Assembly: GCA_021740905.1 (NCBI GenBank)
Contig: JAIOYV010000050.1
Span: forward strand, 1 to 51,290
Origin: Bacteroidales bacterium
GTDB taxonomy: Bacteria > Bacteroidota > Bacteroidia > Bacteroidales > M50B96
DNA length: 51,290 nt
Direction of reading: 5' to 3'
The notes under the pieces are model-generated. The model did not search any database. It was not told the DNA's origin and was given only the letters and a program-made list of their open reading frames with translations. Within the stretch, counting starts at the first letter, position 1, and each line of letters starts with the position of its first letter. Below, one piece after another: positions 18,907 through 27,603 of this stretch. The position numbers were made by a program, and so were the translations under genes.

Positions 18907-19380
18907 TTACTTCTTATCGGCTTTTTTGGTAGTAGAGTAATTTATTTTCAATGCCGAACATCTTCGTAATTCCTGTTTTATGTCGGTTACAATTCCCATT
19001 TCGGTTTTACCATCTACTTTTAGGGATGTGGTCATTTTAGGTACCTCATTCTCGTCGCGGGCTTCACGCTCGCTGGTAATAAACTGGATAACATCTTCTA
19101 ATTGAGCAAACTGGTCGTTGAGTTGGATACGGGGTTCTGTACCGTATTTTGCCTGGTACATTCTTCGTGGTTCACCTACATAAATATAGCTGACCAATGA
19201 TTTCTGTTCCAATTTTTTGATCTCGGTCGCCTTAGGTACGGTTACCCTGATTTTCAATTCTGTTTCGCGCATTACAGTCGAAACCATGAAAAAGAACAAC
19301 AGCATAAATACGATGTCGGGCAATGAGGCTGTTGAAATACCAGGCATTCCCCCTTTTCCTTTTCTTTGAAATTTTGCCAT
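18907..19380 (-). CDS. ExbD/TolR-family biopolymer transport protein (second copy)
   Basis: A 157-residue inner-membrane protein with one N-terminal transmembrane helix, 'SLPDIVFMLLFFFMVSTVM', containing the conserved Asp of the proton channel, then a periplasmic TolR-like domain. ExbD partners ExbB/TolQ to convert proton-motive force into work on TonB-type or Tol-type partners. It is the last gene of the operon, one base after the preceding exbD, and is followed by a strong terminator. The two ExbD copies differ in length and C-terminus and probably form a heteromeric complex, as is common in Bacteroidota. Confidence 0.92.
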   Translation of the reverse strand: MAKFQRKGKGGMPGISTASLPDIVFMLLFFFMVSTVMRETELKIRVTVPKATEIKKLEQKSLVSYIYVGEPRRMYQAKYGTEPRIQLNDQFAQLEDVIQFITSEREARDENEVPKMTTSLKVDGKTEMGIVTDIKQELRRCSALKINYSTTKKADKK

Positions 19381-19381
19381 C

Positions 19382-19954
19382 TTACTTTCCTCCTACATTT
19401 CTGGGTTCAGCTTCCGATATCCTTTGCGGATAAATTTTCTTTACCGCCTCCTGCTCCTCCTCAGCTAAAGCTTCGAATTTTTTTCCAAATCTTTGCATCG
19501 AAATTTCGTCGCGCAATTCGTTGTAAGCTGCTGCCAATTCATTTTGAGCCGCAATGTATGTTTCGTATGAAGTACCCCTATCGTTCATAAGCGAAATTAC
19601 TTGCTTAGAAACGGGATAAACACCAAAAAATTCAACTTCTACGTCTTTCTTTTCGGGTAATTCCTCTAAATCTCTAGGGTTTTTAATAAATTCTTTAGCT
19701 TCTTCACGCAAATTGTTTATGCTCATCAATTTACCTTCAACTTGCAATTGATTCTTACTATTGATAAGGACAATAAACACATTACGTTCCTTGATATCTG
19801 GTGGTTTCTCCATATCATCGGGCATGATGGGGGGCAGCTTTCGTGACAAACCAGAATCTACATCCATGGTTGTGGTAACCAAGAAGAAAATCAGGAGCAG
19901 GAAAGCTATATCAGCCAACGAACCTCCGTTTATTTCGGGTGTTGCTCTTGCCAT
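19382..19954 (-). CDS. ExbD/TolR-family biopolymer transport protein (first copy)
   Basis: 190 residues. The single transmembrane helix 'SLADIAFLLLIFFLVTTTM' carries the conserved channel Asp and sits near residue 10. The periplasmic part includes 'KLPPIMPDDMEKPPDIKERN' and ends in a charged, Glu/Lys-rich tail that is longer than in Escherichia coli ExbD. It is encoded one base upstream of the second exbD and 47 bases downstream of the four-helix membrane gene, so all are probably made from one message. Confidence 0.92.
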   Translation of the reverse strand: MARATPEINGGSLADIAFLLLIFFLVTTTMDVDSGLSRKLPPIMPDDMEKPPDIKERNVFIVLINSKNQLQVEGKLMSINNLREEAKEFIKNPRDLEELPEKKDVEVEFFGVYPVSKQVISLMNDRGTSYETYIAAQNELAAAYNELRDEISMQRFGKKFEALAEEEQEAVKKIYPQRISEAEPRNVGGK

Positions 19955-20001
19955 AATTAATACTTTTAATCTATTAAATTGAACTTATAAGCACACAAAT
20001 A

Positions 20002-20490
20002 CTATTTAAGCAATTTGCCTACTTCGTAATACACGATTGACAAAAGTGATAATCCTGATAATATGTACATCGTCCACAAACCGGCATCTACGTATTTAGA
20101 AAACTGGTTTGGATCCATGGTAATATCATCGTAGAAGAATTTCTGATAGCCGTTAAAATGTGGAATTGCATCGGAGGCTACTCCATAAGCTACAAGTACC
20201 ACTATCACCATGCTCGCCACCATAATTAGTGTTTTCTTCGAGTTTTTGGGATCGGTAACCATGCCGAGAATAGGAAACAATATGGCAGCTAAGGCAGTAC
20301 CAATAGTAAGGATTATTGCCCAGTTGAGGAAAGTGTCAAGCCTTCCGCCAAGTACGTCGATTTGAACTGAAAATTCTGCATCCGAGGCGAATTGCCCTGT
20401 GCCCAGGTAGAATATCACAGCAATTACGACGGATATCACCATAAGCAGAATCACCAGAATATTTAATATTCTTGAAAGTTTATCTTTCAT
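20002..20490 (-). CDS. Four-helix inner-membrane protein of the ExbB-ExbD operon
   Basis: A 162-residue protein with four hydrophobic stretches, near residues 9-29, 53-78, 86-106 and 138-158, and a soluble loop of about 30 residues before the last helix. I do not recognise a named family. It sits seven bases after the TolQ/ExbB gene and before the two exbD genes on the same strand, so it is likely an accessory part of the proton-driven motor. Its place between exbB and exbD is, to my knowledge, recurrent in Bacteroidota operons of this type. Function is inferred from context only. Confidence 0.7.
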   Translation of the reverse strand: MKDKLSRILNILVILLMVISVVIAVIFYLGTGQFASDAEFSVQIDVLGGRLDTFLNWAIILTIGTALAAILFPILGMVTDPKNSKKTLIMVASMVIVVLVAYGVASDAIPHFNGYQKFFYDDITMDPNQFSKYVDAGLWTMYILSGLSLLSIVYYEVGKLLK

Positions 20491-20497
20491 GATTCAA

Positions 20498-21334
20498 TTA
20501 TTTTTTTGCATTAAATTTTACCAAAATATCGATAAGCGAAATAGAAGCATCTTCCATTTTATTTACAATAGCATCAATTTTCGATACAATGTAATTATAG
20601 AAAATCTGAAGGATAATAGCTACGATCAAACCAGATACGGTTGTGATAAGTGCGACTTTAATACCACCTGCTACAAGCGAGGGACTAATGTCACCGGCAA
20701 TTTCGATAGCATCGAAAGCTTCGATCATCCCGATTACCGTACCCATAAACCCAAGCATAGGGGCAATACCAATAAACAGCGAAATCCAGGTAATCCCTTT
20801 TTCCAGTAAGCCCATCTGAACACTTCCGTAAGCAACAACCGATTTCTCGACCATCTCAACACCTTCGTCCATTCGGGCAAGGCCTTGGTAGAAGATTGAA
20901 GCCACAGGGCCACGTGTGTTACGGCAAACTTCTTTCGCTGCTTCAATACCCCCACTTTCAAGGGCATCTTCTATCCCTTTCAAAAGTTTTTCAGTATTTG
21001 TCGATGCAAGGTTCAGATAAATGATCCTTTCGATGGCCAGGGCCAAACCAAAAATCAAACATAAAAGAACAGTACCCATAAATCCGGCACCCCCTTCAAT
21101 AAATTTTTGCTTTATCTGCTGATGCATTGACCTTTCTTCCGGTACGTCTGCAACCGGTTCCACAACAGGCTCTGCAACTGTTTGTGCTTTTGTTGTTTCA
21201 ACAGAGTCGGGTGTAGTTTGTTCTACTTGGTCCTGAGTAGCTTCGTTGGAAGCATCATCCTGAGCAAATAATCCATTCGATGCCCCAAAACTGAGCATTC
21301 CTACTACGGCTATTAATGCAAATAGTCTCTTCAT
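20498..21334 (-). CDS. MotA/TolQ/ExbB proton channel protein
   Basis: 278 residues. An N-terminal signal-like segment 'MKRLFALIAVVGMLSFGASN' is followed by a Pro/Val/Glu-rich linker and then the TolQ core. The core has a first helix 'GTVLLCLIFGLALAIERIIY', 'GLARMDEGVEMVEKSV', and the paired channel helices 'ISLFIGIAPMLGFMGTVIGM' and 'VAGGIKVALITTVSGLIVAI', with the conserved Thr and Pro/Gly positions. It forms the pentameric channel around the ExbD dimer. It heads the four-gene operon. The long N-terminal extension with its own signal is typical of Bacteroidota members. Confidence 0.93.
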   Translation of the reverse strand: MKRLFALIAVVGMLSFGASNGLFAQDDASNEATQDQVEQTTPDSVETTKAQTVAEPVVEPVADVPEERSMHQQIKQKFIEGGAGFMGTVLLCLIFGLALAIERIIYLNLASTNTEKLLKGIEDALESGGIEAAKEVCRNTRGPVASIFYQGLARMDEGVEMVEKSVVAYGSVQMGLLEKGITWISLFIGIAPMLGFMGTVIGMIEAFDAIEIAGDISPSLVAGGIKVALITTVSGLIVAIILQIFYNYIVSKIDAIVNKMEDASISLIDILVKFNAKK

Positions 21335-21394
21335 GGTCTATAAAAAATTAAATTAAAATTTAGTTAAGTCTCTTATAGTAAAAAAATAATAATG

Positions 21395-21484
21395 CGGAGA
21401 GAGAGGGATTCGAACCCTCGGTACGATTCCACACCGCACATACGCTTTCCAGGCGTACACCTTCAACCACTCGGTCATCTCTCC
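21395..21484 (-). tRNA. tRNA-Ser (anticodon GGA)
   Basis: The minus strand folds as a class II tRNA of 90 bases. It has the acceptor stem GGAGAGA/TCTCTCC, a discriminator G, anticodon arm GTACGCCTGGAAAGCGTAT with anticodon GGA in the loop CTGGAAA, a long variable arm, and a T arm GAGGGTTCGAATCCCTC. CCA is not encoded. It lies 60 bases upstream of the TolQ/ExbB gene on the same strand. Confidence 0.95.
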
Positions 21485-21718
21485 AAAGTTAATTTCAAAA
21501 AATAAAGAACATCCCCCGTTTTTAGTCTTGGTTGGAAAGGCATACAGAAATTGTTAATGCTTTTTGGTTAATTATCAGGAACAAAAACCTGCCATTCTTT
21601 CCAGTTGCAAATATAATGCTTCATCTTTAAATTCATATTATTTTTTCAACTATCTCAGCTATTCAAAAACAGTATAAATATCAACCCCACAAGCTATTCG
21701 CACAATCCTTGACTTTTA

Positions 21719-22678
21719 TCATCTTTTTACCCGGGCAAATGTGCTCGCAATATCGATGAATAAGCTGAGATTTGATTCAAAATTATCTACGGCCAGACCT
21801 TGCATTATGTAATAGCTCGAATGACTGTACAATATTGCTTGATATACAAGCACCTTCAAGCCAGTTGTCTCATCTTTTCCGTACGCAATAATTTCGTAGC
21901 CCGACAGATCATCGATTTTCGCATCTAAAAACTGAGGGTCATCTTTAAATGTATAGGGCAGACTTTTTAATCTTTCTAAAGCGTAAGTCCTGGGGTTTTC
22001 AATTTCAACCTTTCCGAGCGACGAACCGATTTTAAAGGATACCCCTTCCTTGTGATGCGTTGGAAATAAGCCATCAAGGGTGTAAACAAGTGTACCTGGG
22101 AAGGATTTTGCAAATTTCAGTTGTGTACCGTCCGTATTTATTTTGAATCCCAGGGCACCTTCCGCAGAGATATTTTTAGAGGAAATAAACTTGGCCGATA
22201 ACAAGCAATTTTCAATTTGTGAGGATACCTCGGAATCGAAACCATCCGGAAATGTCCCACTTATCATAACCGATGAAGTATCGTCGCCAAAAACCAATAT
22301 CCATTTCGAGAAGAGAACATCGCCCGACTTTTTGCTTGCCTTGTACAAAAGAGCCTTTTCGTTGCCAATATATTCTTCCGAACTTTTTAGTAAGTCCATC
22401 CCCTGGCTTGCAAAACCTTCTTTTGTAAATCCCTGTTGAATGGCTTTGAATGGCTTGTCCATTTCGGCCACCATTATTGTTGCCCCTGACCTGACCTCTT
22501 TTAATCCGGCAAACTTGGTGGCCTGCACAAAATCTTTGGGTGGGAACAAACTGATGCGGGTGCCGGGAATGTCGATGTAATTTGTATCGGATAATTGGTA
22601 GGGTGCACCATCTGTCTCCTGCAAGAATGCAAGTAGGGGCAGTAAAATAATTGCTAATGTAAGTATCGCTTGTTTCAC
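21719..22678 (-). CDS. Secreted protein of unknown function
   Basis: 319 residues with a GTG start (22676-22678) and a signal peptide 'KQAILTLAIILLPLLAFLQE'. The mature part has a globular alpha/beta look: 'IDIPGTRISLFPPKDF', 'GATIMVAEMDKPFKAIQ', 'DVLFSKWILVFGDDTSSVMI'. It seems to contain two related halves, each with a 'G..EI.....' beta strand and a 'LKSLPYTF'-type helix. No family is recognised with confidence. It stands alone between tRNA-Ser and a repeat-rich gap. Periplasmic or outer-membrane-associated location is inferred from the signal peptide. Confidence 0.7.
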   Translation of the reverse strand: MKQAILTLAIILLPLLAFLQETDGAPYQLSDTNYIDIPGTRISLFPPKDFVQATKFAGLKEVRSGATIMVAEMDKPFKAIQQGFTKEGFASQGMDLLKSSEEYIGNEKALLYKASKKSGDVLFSKWILVFGDDTSSVMISGTFPDGFDSEVSSQIENCLLSAKFISSKNISAEGALGFKINTDGTQLKFAKSFPGTLVYTLDGLFPTHHKEGVSFKIGSSLGKVEIENPRTYALERLKSLPYTFKDDPQFLDAKIDDLSGYEIIAYGKDETTGLKVLVYQAILYSHSSYYIMQGLAVDNFESNLSLFIDIASTFARVKR

Positions 22679-23185
22679 TTGAATTAATTCTATTAAATCT
22701 TCATGTTTTTAGTAAATGATGTTTTTCAATCAACCTTTACTGGTATTTGTTGCCTCACAGCAATGTTAAATTTTCAATGGTGTTCGGCGAACCCTCATCA
22801 AAACTAAAGTTTGCTCTTTTACTATTTGTCATTTCCTTTTGTCTATGTATCATCTAAAATTATTTCTCTTAATGATGAGGGTTTCATCCCAAATTTTCGC
22901 CAAATATAGCCTTGTTTAATAATCGAACAATTCGTCATTTTATTGTTAGGGACATGAGAAAGGGAAAATTCATAAAGTAGTTGAAAAGTTCTGAGTTGAG
23001 GGAGTTCTGAGTTGAAAAGTTCGGACGTACTGCGCTAGAGTTACGTGGGTAAAAGTTCTGAGTCCAAATAGTTTTGGATTTCACCAACTTTGAACTCTTT
23101 GAACTCAGAACTCAAAATAGGATAATTTAAAAGTGATTTACTCAAACTAATATTTTCAAAGGAGGATTTTGTTGTAAACCACAGC
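22679..23185. repeat. Repeat-rich gap with ACTGCGC core and an 11-bp inverted repeat
   Basis: No gene is supported. AACCCTCATCA at 22790-22800 is complemented exactly at 22872-22882, giving a possible hairpin with a 71-base loop. From 22978 to 23115 runs a second copy of the composite repeat seen at 2540-2838: direct 'agttgaaaagttctgagttg' arms, the core CGTACTGCGCTAGAG...GTGGGTAAAAGTT at 23026-23057, then inverted wording 'ccaactttgaactctttgaa'. The two composites share the same order and orientation of parts. Confidence 0.6.
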
Positions 23186-24295
23186 CTATGCCAGGGTGTA
23201 CATCTTTCCCGGCAATGTTTTCACGTAACCCGAAAATTCTAATGATAGAAGTAATGCCGAAATTTTGCTTCCCGGTAGTTTGGTCCTCATGCTCAGCATG
23301 TCGATGGGCAGTTCGCCGTATTCGCGCAAAAGGCCCACAATTTCTTGTTCTTCGTGGTTGAGTTCAGAAAAAAGTTTTTGCTGAATGGCAGTTGACTTTC
23401 CCGGTTTAATATCCCAGCCCATCATAAATTCGAGGTCTTCAGAATTTTCGATCAGCGAAGCCCTGTTGGTTTTTATCAGGTAGTGGCAGCCTTTGGAGTA
23501 ATTGTCGTTTATCCTGCCGGGAAATGAAAACACATCGCGGTTGTACGACTGGGCAATGTCGGCAGTAACCAACGACCCGCCCTTGATGGCCGATTCGACC
23601 ACAATTACGGCATCGGCCAGACCGGCAATAATCCGGTTGCGTTTCAGGAAATTGGTCGGGTCGAGCTTCGAGCCTGAGGTGAAATCGCTAATCAATGCCC
23701 CTTGTTGTTCAATCTGTGCGGCCACTTGCTTGTGCATCGACGGATACAACATTTCAAGGCCGTGCCCCAACACTGCGGCAGTTGGGATATCGTTGGCCAG
23801 GGCTACTTTGTGGGCACACACATCGATCCCATAAGCCAGGCCGCTCACCACCACCAAATCGTTGCGGTGATGAGCAATGCCTTCGATCAATTTGGTGCAA
23901 TTGCCAATTCCGTAGGGACTTGCTTTCCGGGTTCCCACCACGGCCAGTATTTTTTTCCGGTTTAGGTCGATATCGCCTTTAACATAAAGCATTATGGGGG
24001 TATCGGCACATTGTTTCAGCCGGTACGGAAAATCATTATCTAAAAGAAAATAAGGCCGGATTGAATTTTTGTTGATGAACTCGATTTCTTCGTCTGCCCG
24101 GTCGAGTACTTTTTGGTTTATGATGTTGTTGGCAAGCATTTCGCCTACACCGGAAATCTTCAACAATTTGTTTTTCTTTTCAGAAAACAAGGCTTCGATC
24201 CCGCCTACTTGCGCCACAACTTTGCGTGTATTCACAGGGCCTAATCCGGCAATCAGGCTAATCCCGATTTTATAGCGCAAAAGTGGGTTGTTCAT
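23186..24295 (-). CDS. dprA: DNA-processing protein DprA
   Basis: Single-strand DNA-binding protein that loads RecA on incoming DNA during natural transformation; widely conserved even where competence is unproven. 369 residues: helix-hairpin-helix region at about 12-60, Rossmann-like DprA domain with 'VVGTRKASPYGIG' near 119, 'VVSGLAYGIDVCAH' near 149, 'FLKRNRIIAGLADAVIVVE' near 216 and 'KGGSLVTADIA' near 238. A C-terminal winged-helix region spans roughly 305-369. The ATG at 24295 is preferred to the TTG at 24298. It follows the 222-residue secreted protein gene on the same strand, 21 bases away. Confidence 0.96.
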   Translation of the reverse strand: MNNPLLRYKIGISLIAGLGPVNTRKVVAQVGGIEALFSEKKNKLLKISGVGEMLANNIINQKVLDRADEEIEFINKNSIRPYFLLDNDFPYRLKQCADTPIMLYVKGDIDLNRKKILAVVGTRKASPYGIGNCTKLIEGIAHHRNDLVVVSGLAYGIDVCAHKVALANDIPTAAVLGHGLEMLYPSMHKQVAAQIEQQGALISDFTSGSKLDPTNFLKRNRIIAGLADAVIVVESAIKGGSLVTADIAQSYNRDVFSFPGRINDNYSKGCHYLIKTNRASLIENSEDLEFMMGWDIKPGKSTAIQQKLFSELNHEEQEIVGLLREYGELPIDMLSMRTKLPGSKISALLLSLEFSGYVKTLPGKMYTLA

Positions 24296-24316
24296 CAAAA
24301 TAAAATTGAATACAGA

Positions 24317-24985
24317 CTACAATTTTATACTTGCACCTATACTAATGACCGAAAGGTTTGCATATCCGAATTCACCAAATAAAGACACTTTATCCATTAG
24401 GTAATATCGTGCACCGATAACCGGTGCAAAGAATAGACGGGTCTTGTCTTTTTTGTACTCGTACTCATCAACTTGTGTTTGTAGCTCAATAGGGTTTGTT
24501 TCATAATTCCTTTTGCTTTTGCCGTACACAAGGCCCAATCTTGTTGAAAGATAAATATCCCAGCTATCTTCAGGAATAGAGATGTCGAGATATTTATTGG
24601 CTAACCCCACAGCGTGAATTGTTCCAACTGCACCACCCCATAAATAAAAATATTTTTTGTAAGCCTCTTTGGTAAACATATTGTTACCGGTATAATTCTT
24701 TGAATACTTTTGCTTGGCTTGGAGTCCAGCATATACACCAACCGTAATGTATTTGCTAAACTCTTCCAGGTCAACTATGTCGGAAATGCCTTTTTCATAT
24801 TGAAAATGAATGGGTCGTGATATGCTCTCTTCAGTCAATATCTCTGAAGTGGTACCGTCGTAATATTTTTCGTAAAGGCCAAACGAGATTCCTACATTTA
24901 TAAGTTTTGCCTCATCGAACTGGGCCATCAGGCTAGACGAAAAAACTAGACTGAAAATAGCGAATGTATAAAAATTCTTTTTCAT
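24317..24985 (-). CDS. Predicted outer-membrane beta-barrel protein
   Basis: 222 residues with signal peptide 'MKKNFYTFAIFSLVFSSSLM'. The mature part has alternating hydrophobic strands: 'LINVGISFGLYEKYYDG', 'YITVGVYAGLQAKQKY', 'FYLWGGAVGTIHAVGLANKY', 'STRLGLVYGKSKRNYE', 'LFFAPVIGARYYLMDKVSLF' and a C-terminal 'LSVISIGASIKL'. That pattern suits a small OmpA/OmpW-like eight-strand barrel. No specific family is identified. It precedes dprA on the same strand with a 21-base gap and may be cotranscribed, though a shared function is unlikely. Confidence 0.65.
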   Translation of the reverse strand: MKKNFYTFAIFSLVFSSSLMAQFDEAKLINVGISFGLYEKYYDGTTSEILTEESISRPIHFQYEKGISDIVDLEEFSKYITVGVYAGLQAKQKYSKNYTGNNMFTKEAYKKYFYLWGGAVGTIHAVGLANKYLDISIPEDSWDIYLSTRLGLVYGKSKRNYETNPIELQTQVDEYEYKKDKTRLFFAPVIGARYYLMDKVSLFGEFGYANLSVISIGASIKL

Positions 24986-25090
24986 AATTGATCTGCTTTA
25001 AATATTAACGGCACGAAAGTACGTAAAATTCAATTTCTTGTAACCCTGTTATTGCAATATTCTGGTTGAGGTATCACCACAATTTATGTG

Positions 25091-25140
25091 GTGGTTTTTC
25101 GCACACCTCGTTTGTTTGGCTTGTGGTTTTTCGCACACCA
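25091..25140. repeat. Two direct copies of a 17-bp motif
   Basis: GTGGTTTTTCGCACACC occurs at 25091-25107 and 25123-25139, 32 bases apart, just after the porin gene. A third partial echo, 'ttgtggagtttg', follows. It may be a short slippage or recombination product. No function is apparent. Confidence 0.5.
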
Positions 25141-25173
25141 CCTTTTTTGTGGAGTTTGTTACGACCCCTCTTT

Positions 25174-26505
25174 TTACTTCGACTTGAAAAACTCTGGCGT
25201 AAACGTGAACGTCAGGTAGGCAAAATGTGGGAAGTCGCTTTTAACACCATAGCCCAATTTCAGGCTTTCCATGCTTTCGGTGGGCAGCAAAAACGAATAA
25301 CCTGCCGTCAAGGTAAACTGTTCGTCGATTTTTTTGCTGAACGTAAAATCGATTTCTGTGCCCAGCTTTTTATCCACTTCCATTAGCACATCGTCGCCCG
25401 CTTCGCTTTTGAATAGCAGGTATTCTTTGTCGAGCGAAAATTGGTGTAGGTCGGCTACCATTTTTATATCGAAAGGAAGTTTCAGGCTAAGGCTTGCAAA
25501 AAGGTCGTTGATACCATTCACATTGTTTGAAACCACCGAGAAATAGTCCATGTAGCCCAGGAATTTGTGGCCTGGCCCGTAAAGGTTGCTGAAGGTGTTT
25601 GTCTCAGTCTTGCTTTTTTCATCACTGATATCGGTGCCGGAATAGTGGTCGTAACCCAGGGCAATGGAATAATCTTTCCCGAAAGGATATGTAATTTTTG
25701 CTGAATAAAAATTGGCATTTATGTCCAGTTCTTCACGCGATTGTCCCAATTGCTGATAATAAGCTGCTTCGAGGGTTGTAAATTTGGTGGCCCATTTTAC
25801 ATAAGGCCCGACCGTGTACCGGTAATTGATTTCATCGATGTGGGTGATGGTTTTTCCATCTACCATTTCATCGGCTCGTTGAAAACCATCTTGCAAGGCA
25901 AGCACTGAAAAGTTCGATCCATTGTCGTCAAATTTATGGTTGAACCAGATAAAGGCAAAGTTTTTATACTGGGGGCTGGGTTCCAATTCATAGTCAATGA
26001 GGAAAGCGGCAGTTTCCGCTTTCTCGGTATTGTTGGCAGCAAGCCCGATATGGACACTCGTTTTTTTATTGCTGAACATCATCAAAGCGGCATCGATTGA
26101 TTGTCCATACGTGCGCCAATTCCCACTGGCAAATAGGCGGCCATCGTCGTACACCATCACCTGCCGTCCTATTTTTACACCAAACTTTTCGGTAAACTGA
26201 TATTTTGCCCAGCCCTCGAACAAGCCCAAGTCTGTATTGTCGGTTTTCCATTTGCTTTCGCCCCATATACGGGCATCCTGCAAGGCAAGCTTGGTTTCCA
26301 GTTTTTCATTTTTATAATGAAGGATCAAACGACTACGTTGGCCAACCAGCAACAAAGCATCAGACTTTTCAGTTGGCAGGGTTTTGTAACCACGCCGCCA
26401 CTCGCCCCTTGTGCGGAATTCGGCCTTAATGGTAAACTGCGCCCAGGTATCAACTGAAAGAAAACATAAGATCAGGATTGATAAAATCAAGTATATCTTT
26501 TTCAT
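25174..26505 (-). CDS. Alginate-export-family outer-membrane porin
   Basis: 443 residues with a signal peptide 'MKKIYLILSILILCFLSVDT'. The mature protein resembles alginate-export (AlgE-like) barrels: 'FTIKAEFRTRGEWRRGYK', 'SRLILHYKNEKLETKLALQD', 'KFGVKIGRQVMVYDDGRLF', 'NWRTYGQSIDAALMMF' and many aromatic-rich strands. It ends 'FAYLTFTFTPEFFKSK', a plausible last strand. Family members form 18-strand channels; many Bacteroidota homologues have unknown substrates. It appears to be a single gene with its own candidate -7 box. Confidence 0.75.
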   Translation of the reverse strand: MKKIYLILSILILCFLSVDTWAQFTIKAEFRTRGEWRRGYKTLPTEKSDALLLVGQRSRLILHYKNEKLETKLALQDARIWGESKWKTDNTDLGLFEGWAKYQFTEKFGVKIGRQVMVYDDGRLFASGNWRTYGQSIDAALMMFSNKKTSVHIGLAANNTEKAETAAFLIDYELEPSPQYKNFAFIWFNHKFDDNGSNFSVLALQDGFQRADEMVDGKTITHIDEINYRYTVGPYVKWATKFTTLEAAYYQQLGQSREELDINANFYSAKITYPFGKDYSIALGYDHYSGTDISDEKSKTETNTFSNLYGPGHKFLGYMDYFSVVSNNVNGINDLFASLSLKLPFDIKMVADLHQFSLDKEYLLFKSEAGDDVLMEVDKKLGTEIDFTFSKKIDEQFTLTAGYSFLLPTESMESLKLGYGVKSDFPHFAYLTFTFTPEFFKSK

Positions 26506-26527
26506 AGTTTTTTGTTTTTATGCAAAG

Positions 26528-26535
26528 CAAAAATA
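26528..26535 (-). promoter_or_regulatory. Candidate -7 box for the porin gene
   Basis: TATTTTTG on the minus strand matches TAnnTTTG, 23 bases before the ATG. No clear -33 box. Confidence 0.35.
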
Positions 26536-26633
26536 AAAATTCTTAGCAAAGATGTAGTCTATGCAAGATGACCTAAACTATTGGTAGGGTTTTATTTTAT
26601 CAATAAACATTCAACAATAATCATTTGAAATTG

Positions 26634-27527
26634 CTACTCCATTATTATTTTCCGGGTACTTGTTTCTCCATTGGCCATACCTATACGGGCAAAGTAAAGG
26701 CCACTTTTTAGTTCGTGCAAATCGAGCCGGCATGAAAATGAATTTTCAAATTTTTCCGTCATAACAAGCTCGCCCAACGGGTTAAAAATACAAATCTCAG
26801 TGATAGTCGTGTTGGCTTTTTTTAGGTTGATGTACAAGTAATCTTTTACCGGGCTGGGATAAATCATAAACCTCGAATTGTCATTTTTGTCGTGGCGAAT
26901 ACCCATATTCGCATCGTATTCAATGATATAATATATCCCATTATTTATATTGATATCGTTCCACTCACCTGCACTTCCCAGCATGTTTGTGCCCGATGGC
27001 CATCCTGCAAGGGCAATTGCTGCGGCATCTTGGCCTGCATAATCGTCTGGTTCATTAGGTGGTCCGCTTGATGATCCTCCCCAATTAATATAGGCACCAC
27101 CTATGGCACTTCCTCCACCTGCACCTGCACTTCCCTGACCAGTCCAGAAATTATCCCCACTATTGGCATCGGTACCATCCCACAACCAAGTACCCTCTGA
27201 ATATTTATCGGTAGCGCCTATCCAGATGTAGGCTATTCCACCACCATCAGAAACCGTTGTGTAGTTAGACGCTATGCCAGCTCCGCCAATAATGGCTTCG
27301 TACATGGCATATTGTTCAGTCTGGCTGTTGATTTCAACAAGATATCCTCCACGGTCCTTTGCACAGGCTGCTGCACCTTCCCATGTCCGAGTTTCTTTCA
27401 CCAGCTCATAAGTACGGCCATCATACATAAAGGTGAATATATTGGCAGGGTCGGCACATTGGGCTTTTGCTCCATAAGATAAACCCAGGAAAGAAGCGAT
27501 CAAAAAAAGAGTAAATGTATGTTTCAT
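26634..27527 (-). CDS. Secreted C-type lectin-domain protein with T9SS sorting domain
   Basis: 297 residues. A signal peptide 'MKHTFTLFLIASFLGLSYGA' is followed by a C-type lectin-like domain: 'YELVKETRTWEGAAACAKDR', 'GGYLVEINSQTEQYAM', 'YIWIGATDKYSEGTWLW', 'NEPDDYAGQDAAAI' and 'GEWNDININNGIYYIIEYD'. The C-terminal region, roughly 225-297, has 'MIYPSPVKDYLYINLKK', 'ICIFNPLGELVM' and 'LKSGLYFARIGM', the type A sorting domain recognised by the type IX secretion system. The Glu-Pro-Asp and Trp-Asn-Asp motifs fit calcium-linked sugar binding. It is probably exported to the cell surface. Confidence 0.9.
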   Translation of the reverse strand: MKHTFTLFLIASFLGLSYGAKAQCADPANIFTFMYDGRTYELVKETRTWEGAAACAKDRGGYLVEINSQTEQYAMYEAIIGGAGIASNYTTVSDGGGIAYIWIGATDKYSEGTWLWDGTDANSGDNFWTGQGSAGAGGGSAIGGAYINWGGSSSGPPNEPDDYAGQDAAAIALAGWPSGTNMLGSAGEWNDININNGIYYIIEYDANMGIRHDKNDNSRFMIYPSPVKDYLYINLKKANTTITEICIFNPLGELVMTEKFENSFSCRLDLHELKSGLYFARIGMANGETSTRKIIME

Positions 27528-27549
27528 AATAAGTGTGTTTTGGTTTTTT

Positions 27550-27557
27550 CAAAGATA
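27550..27557 (-). promoter_or_regulatory. Candidate -7 box for the lectin gene
   Basis: TATCTTTG on the minus strand matches TAnnTTTG, 23 bases before the lectin ATG. Confidence 0.45.
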
Positions 27558-27603
27558 GGGATTTTTGTAAATTGATAATTCACCAATACTTCTTCGTATA
27601 TTC

